Assembly (NCBI RefSeq): GCF_907165205.1
Contig: NC_058193.1
Location: 25,557,521 to 25,621,520 of the forward strand
Direction of reading: 5' to 3'
Origin: Coccinella septempunctata
Taxonomy: Eukaryota; Arthropoda; Insecta; Coleoptera; Coccinellidae
Length of the DNA stretch: 64,000 bases
Part shown: positions 23,527 to 35,245 of the stretch, one piece after another
How positions within the stretch are numbered: position 1 is the stretch's first letter
Layout: every line of letters starts with the position of its first letter
Translations under genes and position numbers: made by a program
Notes under the pieces: generated by a model
Database searches by the model: none
The model's input: the letters and a program-made list of their open reading frames with translations, nothing else
Told to the model about the DNA's origin: nothing

Positions 23527-24117
23527 TTACTTCTTCTTAGACGAACCAAATCCTGAAAATCCCATCATACTAATCAACTCATCTGGAACCTGATTGTCTT
23601 CTTCCATTTCTTCAGCTTTTCTTTTCTCCCTCCTCTTCTCTCTTCTATACTCTTTCAGTTTTTCTTCTTCCTCAGCAATTTCTTGCATTCTTGCTGCCAT
23701 ATCGTAGTCTTTCCTCTTTTCTTCAATTTTTTTTTTATTCATTTCGAAACGCTTTTTCACCGAATCTAAGCTGCTTCTTTCTATTTTCATCGACATTCCC
23801 AAATTCCGTTGATGCTTTTTTCCATTAATATGGTCCAAGAAGTTTATTGAGTCTTTAACCACACAATCACATACATTACAATAATATCCTCCTGATTGAG
23901 ACGTCGGCGTGTTTTTGTTTATCACAATGCTCTTGCCTAGTTTGGAGTCCAAATCTACTTTGTAGTCCCTAGTTTTGAGAAGTTCTCTCTTAACAGGTGG
24001 ACCCTTTATTTTTTGGTCGTCTTCCTCCTCCTTGTCCCCTTTTCTTCTTTCCTCTGCAAGCCTTTCATATTCTTCCCTGTCCCATTTTCGCCTATGGTCC
24101 TCTGGCCTCACAGACAT
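23527..24117 (-). CDS. ZMAT2: Zinc finger matrin-type protein 2 (Snu23 homologue)
   Basis: Component of the U4/U6.U5 tri-snRNP and precatalytic spliceosome (Snu23 in yeast), acting in the nucleus. A single exon of 196 codons starting MSVRPEDHRRKWDREEYERL; this start is preferred over the frame's upstream methionine (24162) because it matches the length of the human protein (199 aa) and its conserved opening. Landmarks: KGPPVKRELLKTRDYKVDLD, a U1-type C2H2 finger at about residues 79-102 (YYCNVCDCVVKD...FLDHINGKKHQRNLG), then a long charged helix (SVKKRFEMNKKKIEEKRKDYD) and the conserved end MMGFSGFGSSKK. The compact, intronless structure is unusual but the frame is intact. Confidence 0.96.
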   Translation of the reverse strand: MSVRPEDHRRKWDREEYERLAEERRKGDKEEEDDQKIKGPPVKRELLKTRDYKVDLDSKLGKSIVINKNTPTSQSGGYYCNVCDCVVKDSINFLDHINGKKHQRNLGMSMKIERSSLDSVKKRFEMNKKKIEEKRKDYDMAARMQEIAEEEEKLKEYRREKRREKRKAEEMEEDNQVPDELISMMGFSGFGSSKKK

Positions 24118-24820
24118 TTTACAGAACACAAATATAGACTTCCTCTCTGTAACAGCTCTCACACAATTCTGTCACAATAAAACTAACCTCTCGATGTCAC
24201 AACTGTCAAAGCCAAACTGACTGATCTGGCTGATTACAGAACACGATATAACAACTTAGAACACAGAAGCAAAGAGTTAAAACCACAGAACACTAATATA
24301 AAATTAAAACACTTTGACAGGACACTTAGTTCACAGATTATCCCATATTTTTTCTTTTTCTTATATTCTTTTGCTCTTGGTTCTTTTCTGTTTTCAGCTT
24401 CGAACTTGAGATGGAACCCATTATATTATATTTATTATATATAATTATAATATAAATTCTATAAATTATAATTATATATATATATTTGGTTCATAGCCTA
24501 AATTATAATTATTGAATGTAATTATTATATTCGTGTTCTGTGATCAAAAGTTCATTGGATGGAGTAATGTGTAGATGGCGCCAGCCGGGCACATACTAAC
24601 GGATAGAAGAAGAGAAAGAAAGAACTCTGGTTATCAGTGTTTGTTTTATCTGTGGTTTTTGATTTTTGATATTTTCAATTTTTCTCGTAAGAAAATTTTA
24701 GGGTTTCGGATCTTTCGGATAGAAATATTTTTTTATGGGAAACAAAACTTCTACATATACTGATATACATAAGATGGCAAATAATTCCTCAAAGTTCGGT
24801 TAGGCTCATAAAAATTGAAA
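24118..24820. other. Intergenic, AT palindromic low-complexity tract
   Basis: At 24415-24490 there is an almost pure A/T stretch made of TATAATTATA-type palindromes, able to extrude as cruciform DNA. The remainder separates the divergent ZMAT2 and ARFRP1 genes and must hold their promoters. Confidence 0.5.
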
Positions 24821-25680
24821 ATGTATTCATTAATTCATGGGTTTTATAAGTACATGGTTAAAAAAGACGAGTATTGTGTACTAATACTTGGTCTGGACAA
24901 TGCCGGAAAAACTGTATGTATGCTAAAGTTATTACAGGCGAAGAAGCTTACCATAAATTAATAATTTATTAATTAATTAAATTTCTGTCTGACTTCAGAC
25001 GTATCTGGAAGCAGCAAAAATGAAGCTTACTAAAAATTACTCTGCAATTAATCCACTAAAAATAACTACAACTGTAGGACTCAATATTGGAAGAATTGAA
25101 GTAAGCGGCATCAGTCTTAATTTTTGGGATCTTGGAGGACAAGCAGAACTTCAATCGCTTTGGGACAAGGTAATGAAAAGTCAGCTTCAATTGATGAATT
25201 TGTGTCAATAATTTTTCAGTATTACGCAGAATCCCATGCTATAATATATATTGTCGACTCCTCAGACAGGGAAAGAATAGATGAATCAAAAGAAACTTTT
25301 GGTGAGAAATGACTGTTGAAATTATTCATCACTTTTCATGTTTAATTGAAAATTTCTACAGATAAAGTAATAGCAAGTGAAAATTTGAAAGGAGTTCCCC
25401 TACTAGTATTAGCAAATAAACAAGATATTCCAGAATGCATGGGAGTGAGGGAAGTTAAACCCATTTTCAATAAAAATGCCCAATTAATTGGAAAAAGGGA
25501 TTGTATGGTTATGCCAGTTTCAGCTCTGACAGGGTAATTCATTTCCCTTATTGCATTCTTATGAAAATTAATTATTTTCTTAACTTAAGGGAAGGAGTTG
25601 ATGATGGTATAAAGTGGCTTGTAGATTGTATTAAAAGAAATAGCTTCCTAAGGCCGCCAAGAAATCAGGAGGAGACATAA
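24821..25680 (+). CDS. ARFRP1: ADP-ribosylation factor-related protein 1
   Basis: Arf-like GTPase of the trans-Golgi that recruits effectors for Golgi-to-surface sorting (Arl1 and golgin pathway). Five exons with consistent phase: 24821-24913, 24999-25169, 25220-25301, 25362-25533 and 25590-25680, giving 202 residues (human 201). The start MYSLIHGFYKYM lacks the myristoylated glycine of classical Arfs, as in ARFRP1/Arl3p, which is N-acetylated instead. GTPase motifs: GLDNAGKT (P loop, near residue 24), ITTTVGLNIG (switch I), WDLGGQAELQSLWD (switch II), LANKQD (base binding) and VSALTGEG. AATAAA at about 25757. All motifs are intact. Confidence 0.97.
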
Positions 25681-26868
25681 GTTTAGATGTTAACTATATG
25701 ATGATCATGTATAATCAAGTTGTAAATATTTATTAAAATTTTCAGAAAGGAATTCAATAAACATATTTTTTTTATTTTGTCTCAATATTAATTGATTTTT
25801 CTATCCAAGATGAATTCCTAATCGAGATAAACACATAATGAACTAAGAGACATAGAGTTGATAAAGGTTCTTAAAATTTTCGCAAAGATTTTTTCTGCAA
25901 CAGTCCTTATAAAAAAACTTTCATTATGATTTGAGGGCCAATTTCACAAAGTGGTTATTGAATCGAAAGTAACACTTTGCAAAAACTGTAGCAAAACTAG
26001 CATTTTCGGGACCATTTTGTGTATCATTTATATTGCTCTATCTTTTTGGTTCTGTATTTCTTCTCTTCAAATCCAGAAAATAAGGAAAAGTAAGGCTGCG
26101 GAAAAAATAGTGCACACAACATGTTCCAAATTTGTCTTTAAAGACTCCCCTACGCCTTGTCCTGGAAAGTTCCTACTCGTCCCCTAAAATATCACTTTTA
26201 GAACTTGTTTTGCAAATTACTGTTTTAACAAAATGGGTGTAGTTCAATAAAATCAAGATACATGGTATATACAATTTATTTTTTATATATCTATATAATG
26301 GACGCAAATAACCTTCTCTTCAACAAAACAAGTAGCATAAGAAATACATTATTTACCTAAACATAATAAATATTTCAAACATAAAAATTTACTCAAAGTT
26401 GAATTTCATATCTGAAAAAGATTCGTGAGGATTATTGAATGGTTAAAGGAAATAACGAATCATACAAACTATTGATTTAAGTACATCAAATTGAAATTCA
26501 ATCAACAATAACTATATACACATCTCTCGAAGAATTAGAACTAACTGCAGATGTAGAAAATATTAAGATTAGAGAAGTCCAACATAGGCTTTACAATTAA
26601 CACGATGTAGATTGGAATTTATTCTAAAAAAACTGTTTTCAAGTTAGGAACTGTCAATAAAGAATGATAACCTTAAATAAGAAAAAATTAGTTTAAAATT
26701 ATATCCATAATGTATAAAATTTTTATACAAAATTATTCGTTTGCTTATCAAGACTAGCCCACAAAATTGAGAAGTAAAATAATGCTTCCTTCCAATCTAC
26801 ACTCGGTAATAATTAACAATTCATCAAATATAATATATATGAAAATCAAAGGCTTATTTGCATATTCG
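25681..26868. other. Intergenic between convergent genes
   Basis: Contains the 3' UTR of ARFRP1 and probably the 3' UTR of AP-1 gamma. The frame at 25951-26187 has no recognisable features. Confidence 0.4.
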
Positions 26869-29800
26869 TCAAACCCAGATATCTGATGGAAAGTTATTAA
26901 CCTCTGTGTGATCTTGCACTGGTTTACCATCACTTGTGTAACTTAAACGAATCCTCATCCTTAATACTGCCTATTATCGCAAAAAAAAAGAGAAGAAAAA
27001 TGATATCAATGCGCTGTACTAATCATTTAAAATTACGAGACATACCTGATTTGGGTTGGTGACTTTCAAAACTTGTGTTATCTGGCCATTTGGTTGCATC
27101 ACAGTTCCGGAGGGAGGCAAAATGTTGAAACGGAATGTCTGCAGAAACATCAATTTTAAAAATGAACAAATAGTCTGAATCCAGCTGTACTAACCTTAGG
27201 AACAGCTGCTTCAAATAGAAAATCACTCATCATAGATAAAGTATTGTTTGTTGCTGTTACATTTATAGTCAACATGTCACTATCTGGTATTTTCTCTAAG
27301 GTAAACACTATTTTCAGACCTTCTTTATCATAAGCTATCAAGGTAGGCACATCATTTTCTGAAAAAAAAAAAAAAATTGTAAATATTAGTTATAATAGAT
27401 CGTAGTGTATATTTTTTGGATGGTCATAATTATTGTGAAATAATTTGTTTTTCCAAATTCATGAATCCAGCATATAGTTTGACAAGCCAGTCTCCAGTAT
27501 CAAGCTGAACACTAAGAGACAAGGTATGGCCACAGCACTTTCTACTCTCCCTTTATCCACAATGCCTTACATAAACTACATATGTAATAAGAATCTGAAA
27601 AGAATTTTTAATTGACTTCTACTTACCATTAACCCTATTATTACTAAGAAGATCCTCGTTGAGGAAATTGGAATTCTGATTGTTCAAGATCGGTAAGGAA
27701 CTGGTATTGTTATTTTCCAATATGAAGTTGATGCTAGTGTCTGGAATGGTGACTGGAGGTGCAACCGTGTCCAAACCTCCAAGAAGATCCAGGAGATCTT
27801 GGTTGTTTGTACTTGGTATGGGTTGTGAGTTCAATACATTGGACTGAATATTTGTTACTGGATCAGATGGTCCGAGAAGATCCAGTAAAATGTTCTAAAA
27901 ATTTGACAAAAGATCAGCCAATATCCCTATTGCTGATGAATCAAATGAATCAAGTTCACCCTGAAACTTGAAACATTCAAGTATACTGCATTCAAATTTA
28001 TTTTAGCAGTCGGTAGGCCATGAATTAATTTTCTCAAGTTTTTGTAACTAGAACGGAGTAAGGTTGGCACTCATGAAATGTCATCAATATCATAACGCCG
28101 TTGCCACAACTAATATCAACAAATACAGAGACCAAGTGAACAACTGAACTCTGAACAAATATTTTGTTTCTTTAAACAAAATATTTGTTCAGAGTTTCAG
28201 AGTTGTTTCAGATATTCTAAAGTCGAGAAAATGCCGAAAATAGTTGAAAAGCCGCAAAGAAAGAGTATCAGGAAATGTTATGCAGAATTGAGGGCAGCTC
28301 ATCTGAAAAGTAATCCTGATACTCTTTCATCTACCATTTTCCAGATGGTATCAAACATTTTCGATGTAAGTAAATTTATAATACCTATGTTTCATATCAA
28401 TCTGAACTACTTTTATTTTAGCTGAACGTTTCCACAATCCGAAACATTGTTAATGAAGAGGACGACAAAGAATTTCCTCCTATTGGGAGACCCAAAAAGG
28501 TGGAAGAAATTGAGAAGTTTATTTTTAGAAAAGACCTGCAACGGCGAATTTGGGATTATAATTTGAAAAATGAACACTTTAGTGTTGACACTCTACTTAA
28601 TTATGCAAAAAATGATTTGGAATATACCGGGGGACGGACATCACTTTACAAAATTTTAAAATCGATGGGTTACAAATACAAAAGGGTGGATGAACGCAAA
28701 ATTTTATGTGAACAAAAGCATGTCGTTGCAGCCAAAATTACTTTCCTGCGAAAATTTCTACAATATAAATCAGATGAAGATATCAGATTCGTGTTCCTCG
28801 ACGAAACTTGGATTTACCAAAATGGTTCTTCTGTTCGTCGATGGACACACGAATCTGATATAAAGAGCAACCCATCCAAAATTAAACATGAAGGAAAACG
28901 TTTTACGGTTTTACACGCAGGAAGTAATTGTGGATTTTTAGAGGGGTGTAGTTTAATTTTAAATTCGGCAAACAATGACAGAGACTATCACAATACAATG
29001 ACCAGTGAATTATTTCATAATTGGATCATTAATCAACTGATTCCTGCATTAGCTAAGATTCCTGGAAAATGTGTGGTTGTAATGGACAATGCCCCTTATC
29101 ATTCGGTGCAATTGGACAAGCCACCCACATTTTCCAGTAAGAAAAGTGAAATGCAGGATTGGTTGATTAAAAACAAAATTAATTTCAGTCAAAATTCAAA
29201 TAAAAAACAACTTTGGCAATTAATACTACCCTTTCGAAATAGAAGTCAACGAAAATATTTAGTGGATGACCTTTTGAAAGAGCATGGGCATGATGTTCTT
29301 AGATTACCCCCATACCATTGTCAGTATAATCCTATTGAAATGGCCTGGGCGTTCTCTAAGAACTTCTACAACAAGAACATAAATTCTCTTCCCTATTCCA
29401 AAGATAGGGTTTTGAATTTATGGACTTTGGCTCTTTCAAAATGTACATCGGAAATGTGGAAAAATTTTTGTATGCATTGTGATAGGCTCATAACTGACGA
29501 CTGGGCTAAATTTATGGGTAATCTCCCAATAGCAGATATTCCTCCATTCATTATTTCATTGGGAGAATCAGATTCTTCTGATGATGAGTCTGATTCAATC
29601 GATGACCTAATGAATGCGGAATAATAATGTAGAGGAAATTTTGAGGTTGTCCATTCTGCTACAAAAGATGAAATGTTTGAGGTATGTAAATATTTTAATT
29701 TGAATCTCTTTTTTAAAACTCCATAAAGTGAGGTGAATATACACACTGTTCAATGGAAATTATTATTCTCAGGTACCTACACCCTCAGTATACATCTGAA

Positions 29801-32800
29801 GCAAGTTTTGAAAAGTAATTGATCTCTCTGAATATCCATCGGCCAGACTACAAGGCAGTTGTAAACGAGAAATCCAAAAATTTCAATAGGATCATCATTC
29901 ATTGAGAATGTTGGAACTGAATGGAATGAAATTAAATCTCGCAGTAAGGCAGAGGGAATGGCATTTTAACACTATATACATTCAAGAATGTTGGAACTGA
30001 ACGGAATGAAATAAAATCTAGCAGTAAGGCAGAGGGAATGGCATTTTAACACTATATACATTCAAGAATGTTGGAACTGAACGGAATGAAATAAAATCTC
30101 GCAGTAAGGCAGAGGGAATGGCATTTTAACACTATATACATTCAAGAATGTTGGAACTGAACGGAATGAAATAAAATCTCGCAGTAAGGCAGAGGGAATG
30201 GCATTTTAACACTATATACATTCAAGAATGTTGGAACTGAACGGAATGAAATAAAATCTCGCAGTAAGGCAGAGGGAATGGCATTTTAACACTATATACA
30301 TTCAAGAATGTTGGAACTGAACGGAATGAAATAAAATCTCGCAGTAAGGCAGAGGGAATGGCATTTTAACACTATATACATTCAAGAATGTTGGAACTGA
30401 ACGGAATGAAATAAAATCTCGCAGTAAGGCAGAGGGAATGGCATTTTAACACTATATACATTCAAGAATGTTGGAACTGAACGGAATGAAATAAAATCTC
30501 GCAGTAAGGCAGAGGGAATGGCATTTTAACACTATATACATTCAAGAATGTTGGAACTGAACGGAATGAAATAAAATCTCGCAGTAGGGCAGAGGGAATG
30601 GCATTTTAGTACTATATATATTCAAGAATATTTAATATTTTTGTATAAACAAAAAGATCTCTCTTCTCATCTTCTTAATTTCAAAAAGAATTATTGTACA
30701 TACAAGCAAAATGTCATTCAATTTGCCCAAAAACAATCTATAAACTACTCGGAGGTAAACACAAGCTTGAAATTTCCAAACAAACTGCTATGTATTCATT
30801 TATATATATATATAAGATGGTTTTCTGTTAGAGGGTGTGAGTGGCCCAGATAAGTTGGGTTCAGGGTGCCTAGATTATTAAGGTTCAAATAGTCATTATT
30901 CAATACTTTAACATCTCCATATGAAATTTCTTGCTCAGGTGTATCAGGCCATAATATTGTGTGATCATCTGCCAACCACTGTTGAGTTGCTCAATAAAAA
31001 CAAATAAAAAAAGAAACAATCAAATGTATCTTGTATAAAAAAGTTACTAGAGTGTTAAGGATTTTCAATAAATGTCATCGTTAAATAAGTTCTAGAAGGT
31101 CAATTTTACATTTGACTTGTCCTATACATTGTGAATGTCTTAAGGGATCAATAAATATTTTGTGTGAAATTTTTCTGAAGTTCCTCTTGCCTTATAACTC
31201 CCTTTCACAATTTTGATATCCATTGATACAATATGATTTTTGTTGAAGAATTTAACATTCTTGTGAGTATCCATTAATTACTTTGAGAGATATACCCATT
31301 CACTACCACTGGATCAGATGCATTTCATCTTTGGTATAGGCTTGTTTTGCTTCGCTTTTACGATGATTCCAGAACGGTTCAAAACAGTCGCACATTCATT
31401 TATTCTGCGTGAACTCGCGAATTTTTGAATTCAACAAGTGATGTAATGTCTTCAACGTTTAGCCAAAGAAACCAATATTTACTCTTCTCAACCAACTGCA
31501 TATTATTAATTTTCTTCCATAGCGAAAATAAATACATTTAAAAACTGATCTCTTGTATTTTCCATGCAAATAACTAGATTTGGTGCATGCCTTCAACCAG
31601 TTTGTATAAACGTTTGTTATGTAAATTACCATATTTCCGAATTAATTAAGCGTTTTAAGTAAATACGTAATTACTGAGACTTTTACGTAGAACGGACAAC
31701 ATAGCGTTGATTTAAAAGCCAAAAATGTTTTGACAAGCGTCATAACCCCACATTTTTCTACTATACAGAGTGAAATGTGTCAAATTTCCATGGCCAACCG
31801 ACTGCTAAAATAAAGTTGAATGCAGTATAGTGAAATAACTTTACCGATTCATTCTTCATATTATTATGCTGCGGACTAGTTTCTTCAGATCTCGACTCCT
31901 CTTCTATGTCTCCATTTGTTCCATTATCATTCTGTCTCAAAAGTTCCATCGGTGGCATTCTTTCCAAAAGAGACGCTCTCAAATGTGTATACTTGCCAAA
32001 AAGTTGAGAATACTCAACACCTCTTTGCTGAAGCTCAATATGTAAACTTGAACAGAATGAACTTATGATCTGTTGGATTTTACTGAAAAAAAAATTAAGT
32101 TACTTTTTATGAAATCGAGAATTAATATACAGCTTACTCTGTGGTACTCTGGAAACGAGTACTGAGTTTGGTCAAAGACATCAGGGCATACTGTTTGGTA
32201 GTAGGGGTACTTTGAGGAGACCACAACACTCGCTGGTAGATATCAATAACATCTTCTTCGGCAGGAGGTGTGGAACCATCTTCATCGGATTCTGCTTGTA
32301 GAAGAAGGTCTCCGTACTCCCCAATAGCCCAAAGAGCTACTTGAGTCAAAGGCTGTTTATCCATAAGATCTTGTGATAAGGCTTTGTAAAGTTGGAGGGA
32401 CATATATGACTGTTGATTGGTACTCTCAGATATGAGCTGGATTGTTGACGCAATAACATCGTCCCTAATATAATTTCCTGCCTGCAAAAAAAAATTCCGA
32501 TCAAAATTTTTCATTTTCTTCATCGGCAAGAGAGTTTTTATATTTATACATTCAGTAAACATAACTTACACCACACAAAACTTTCAAAAGGGTGTCAAGA
32601 TGCCACCTTTTATTTGGTGCGAACCTCTCGGCAGCTAAAACAATATTTGAAGAACATGGTGCTTTGAACTCTGGATCTGCTTTCTCAAGAAAAGTGATCA
32701 ACTCTTTCATCATTGTTTTGATATTCTGCGAATTGACCAGAGCAAAAGAAAGCTCCATAGCCCTCCTACGTATTGAAACGTCTGGATCTTTCAGGCATTC

Positions 32801-35245
32801 CAATATTGTGGTGCGATGCCTTTGTACTGCTGAAGTATCGACATGCACAGTCCTTAGGAGGGTATTTAAGGCGACATATCGAATATTTTTGTCATTATTC
32901 AATAGGAAACGGCCTAATATATTCACAGCCAAAACCTACAAAAAAGGGTTGAATTAGGTTATACATATAAGAATAAAAAGTTTTTTTTTCATGTAATAAT
33001 AAAATAACATGAAGCACCAAAAAAAATCTTACCCTTAGACCGCTTTCCGATTTGATATCCATTATGGATAAAACAGTCTCATATAAAATAGTATTTCCCA
33101 CATTTTTACTCGTTTCTGTATTAGTGGCAACTTGGGCTAAAATATCATTCATAGCCTCAGATGCATCTACATCATTGCGACCCAGCACTCTCAAAAGTTT
33201 CAAAATTTTAACCTACAAAAAATACCTTAATTGCTGGTCAAAACATGAAAAATTTTATCCTTACTTGTAAAAACGGGTCACTTATACCAGAAACATCATG
33301 GTCAGGCGAGTATCCAGCTAAAATAAGGTTTTTCAAAATCCTTACCAAGTTTGGTACTACCTGAAAACAAAACATGATCAAGAATTATGATGGGTTCGAA
33401 AATATCGTCAAGAAACTCACTTTTCTGAAATGATTCAAGGTATCTGGACTGTATTCACACATTTCAGTAATTAATGTTACACCTGTTATTAACACACCTG
33501 TAAAAAAAAATTCAATTCAGTTTTGAATTAGATTTATCATATCAGTATATGTTTTTTTATTAGAAAATTAAAGCAAAACACATAACCTGAAGCGAAAAAA
33601 ATTTATGTGAAAAGGACATGCATTGGTAATTCTTAATGGTGAATGTCCCGTCGAATATTACACTCATGTCGGTTCCGTTCCCGAGTTATCTTCACGTCTT
33701 TTCGAGAGCATAATCAGGTAATTAGCGGCCTCAGTAAAACGTGAAGTTAGAGTTCGTAAATTCCATGGTAAAATTTCAAATATTGCCCACTTTCTTATCT
33801 TTTTTTTTATAATTCCATTCATGGTTAAGCAAAGAGGAAAACTTTAGTGGGCAGTCATTATTCGAATCATGACATATAATATAGATAAAACTGCTTTGTA
33901 CCAGAAAAATTTACATACAACAATTATGAAGACACTTTTTTCAACTTTTTCCCGATGCAAGTGGATTAATTTGTGAATTATCTGCCATATTTAGCATTGA
34001 ATTAAAATATACAGTATATTACCATGATTTTTCTCAGATAACAAGCTTCTAGTAGCTGGAAGGAAAATTTCCATAAGCTCTGGTACACGCTTGATTATTC
34101 TGAAAGCACATAAAGCTGCTTTCTTCCTTACATATGCATTAGGGGACTTCATCAATCTCTCTATTTCACCTGCTAAATCTCTGGCCATTTCAGGAGAAGC
34201 AATGGCCCCTAAAGTACATAACGCCAAACCAACAACAAATTGAGTTGTAGAATTCAAATCACTGAAATATTATGGGATAAATCATTCAACTAATCATTAA
34301 ATATTCCTGGGAATACTCACTTCTTCAAGCAGTTGGTAATGAGGAGGTGAACATCTTGTCTTTCATCCAGAAGTAACATTGCTCCTAAATAACCTATCCT
34401 TTTATCTGTGAATCTTGAGCTTGCAATCAATTTTAAACATTCTAATTGTCCAAAGTGGGCAGGATAACCAAGCATATGAATATACAAAAGTTTTGCGATA
34501 TTCCTGCATCTGAAATAAATTAAGAAATATTAAAACTAGCCAATATATAATTTCTTACAATTACTGTGTGTAGTGTGTTATCATACCTCCACACTGTATC
34601 TTCTTCTCGAAAAGTTGATCTGATATAGGCACACTCTTTGTTAACAACACTTCTCTCTTCAGCAGCTGTTCTTGCAGCTCTAATTTGTCTTATGAGATCA
34701 CGTAACCTCATAGGAGTGGGCATTCGAACTGAAATAAAAAAACTTCAAGGTAATATATTGAAACAAATTCAAATTAAATTTCTTAGAAATTCAATATATT
34801 TTCAACAAACAAGAATTATCCAAATATCAAAATGATTGGGTCTTACGAGTACTCTCATGATGACTCAATTGATTACAATAGACTTGGGCATATATCATTC
34901 CAAATTGTTCAATTTATGTTCAAATGGAAATGATAAGAGATAGTCAAAATGGGCATTTTTCCATTACTCTTCAGAATTGGCTATGTGATAGTGGAGTTGA
35001 ATTTTTCCTGGATATGAGGAAAACCAAATATATGTCAGGGGACTCTTGATTGTCAGTTCCATTGAAATATAACAGTTCACTCAAAAGTTACAATAGGATT
35101 TCTGTGGTTATGTGAATGAATTCAGAGAAATACGAGTTCGACGAGTCGACTTTGGTTTTATTTTTAAAATATGAAATAAGAAAAACTTTAGAATAAGCCT
35201 ACCTCTTTCAAAGGCCTCATTGACTACTTGCTTGATTGTAGCCAT
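26869..35245 (-). CDS. AP1G1: AP-1 complex subunit gamma (gamma-adaptin)
   Basis: Large subunit of the AP-1 clathrin adaptor at the trans-Golgi network and endosomes. Fourteen exons with consistent phase: 35245-35203, 34728-34587, 34509-34321, 34261-34023, 33497-33421, 33360-33265, 33212-33033, 32935-32570, 32481-32138, 32082-31845, 27894-27627, 27358-27195, 27138-27046 and 26970-26869; 846 residues (human 822). The trunk (1 to about 638) has adaptin blocks MRLRDLIRQIRAARTAAEER, GYLGAMLLLDERQDVH and LTQVALWAIGEYGDLL. The hinge (639-727) has two LLDLLG clathrin-box-like motifs. The ear (728-846) ends EVNNFPSDIW. The first exon (MATIKQVVNEAFER) adds 15 residues before the usual start. The 3.95-kb intron between trunk and hinge contains a complete transposon. 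Confidence 0.97.
28231..29624 (+). CDS. Intact two-exon DDE transposase, 83-residue D-E spacing
   Basis: Transposase of the IS630/Tc1/mariner superfamily. Exon 1 is 28231-28365 (MPKIVEKPQRKSIRKCYAEL, ends at GTAAGT) and exon 2 is 28422-29624 (after TTTTATTTTAG); both are phase 0, giving 445 residues without a stop or frameshift. The N-terminal part is a helix-turn-helix DNA-binding region including IGRPKKVEE. Catalytic residues by pattern: D172 in FVFLDETWIYQNG, D267 in CVVVMDNAPYHS, E351 in LPPYHCQYNPIEMAW. The 83 residues between the last two exceed the 30-40 typical of Tc1 and mariner. From memory, a family with DD82E (called Sailor) has similar spacing. The C terminus is acidic (SDSSDDESDSIDD). 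A conserved intron in the deletion derivative supports the exon model. Confidence 0.92.
29901..30620. repeat. Minisatellite, nine copies of an 80-bp unit
   Basis: The unit contains TTCAAGAATGTTGGAACTGA, CGCAGTAAGGCAGAGGGAAT and CACTATATACA. It repeats with a period of exactly 80 bp; the internal copies are almost identical and the outer ones slightly diverged (AATGGAATGAAATTAAA at the left; GTAGGGC and TTTTAGTACTATATATA at the right). It lies inside the transposon downstream of the transposase. Confidence 0.97.

Larger units (their letters stand above)
27984..31827 (+). mobile_element. Complete 3.84-kb DDE DNA transposon
   Basis: Terminal inverted repeats start TACTGCATTCAA and share TTTATTTTAGCAGTCGGT then GGCCATG. 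Both ends are flanked by TA (27982-27983 and 31828-31829), the target duplication of the IS630/Tc1/mariner group. Inside are an intact transposase gene (28231-29624) and a nine-copy minisatellite (29901-30620). It lies in the AP-1 gamma intron, antisense to that gene. A deletion derivative is at 49802-50998. A stretch near 31364-31430 resembles 19078-19143 in a transporter intron (CGGTTCAAAA.AGTC.CACATT). Confidence 0.9.

Noticed and set aside
29393..29746. 117-codon minus-strand frame
   Set aside because: Antisense of the transposase C-terminal part; its acidic and serine runs mirror the transposase tail.
29901..30620. CRISPR-like array
   Set aside because: The 80-bp units abut directly with no unique spacers; it is a minisatellite in a eukaryotic transposon.
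32592..32957. 121-codon plus-strand frame
   Set aside because: Shadow of an AP-1 gamma exon, which is supported by family conservation on the other strand.
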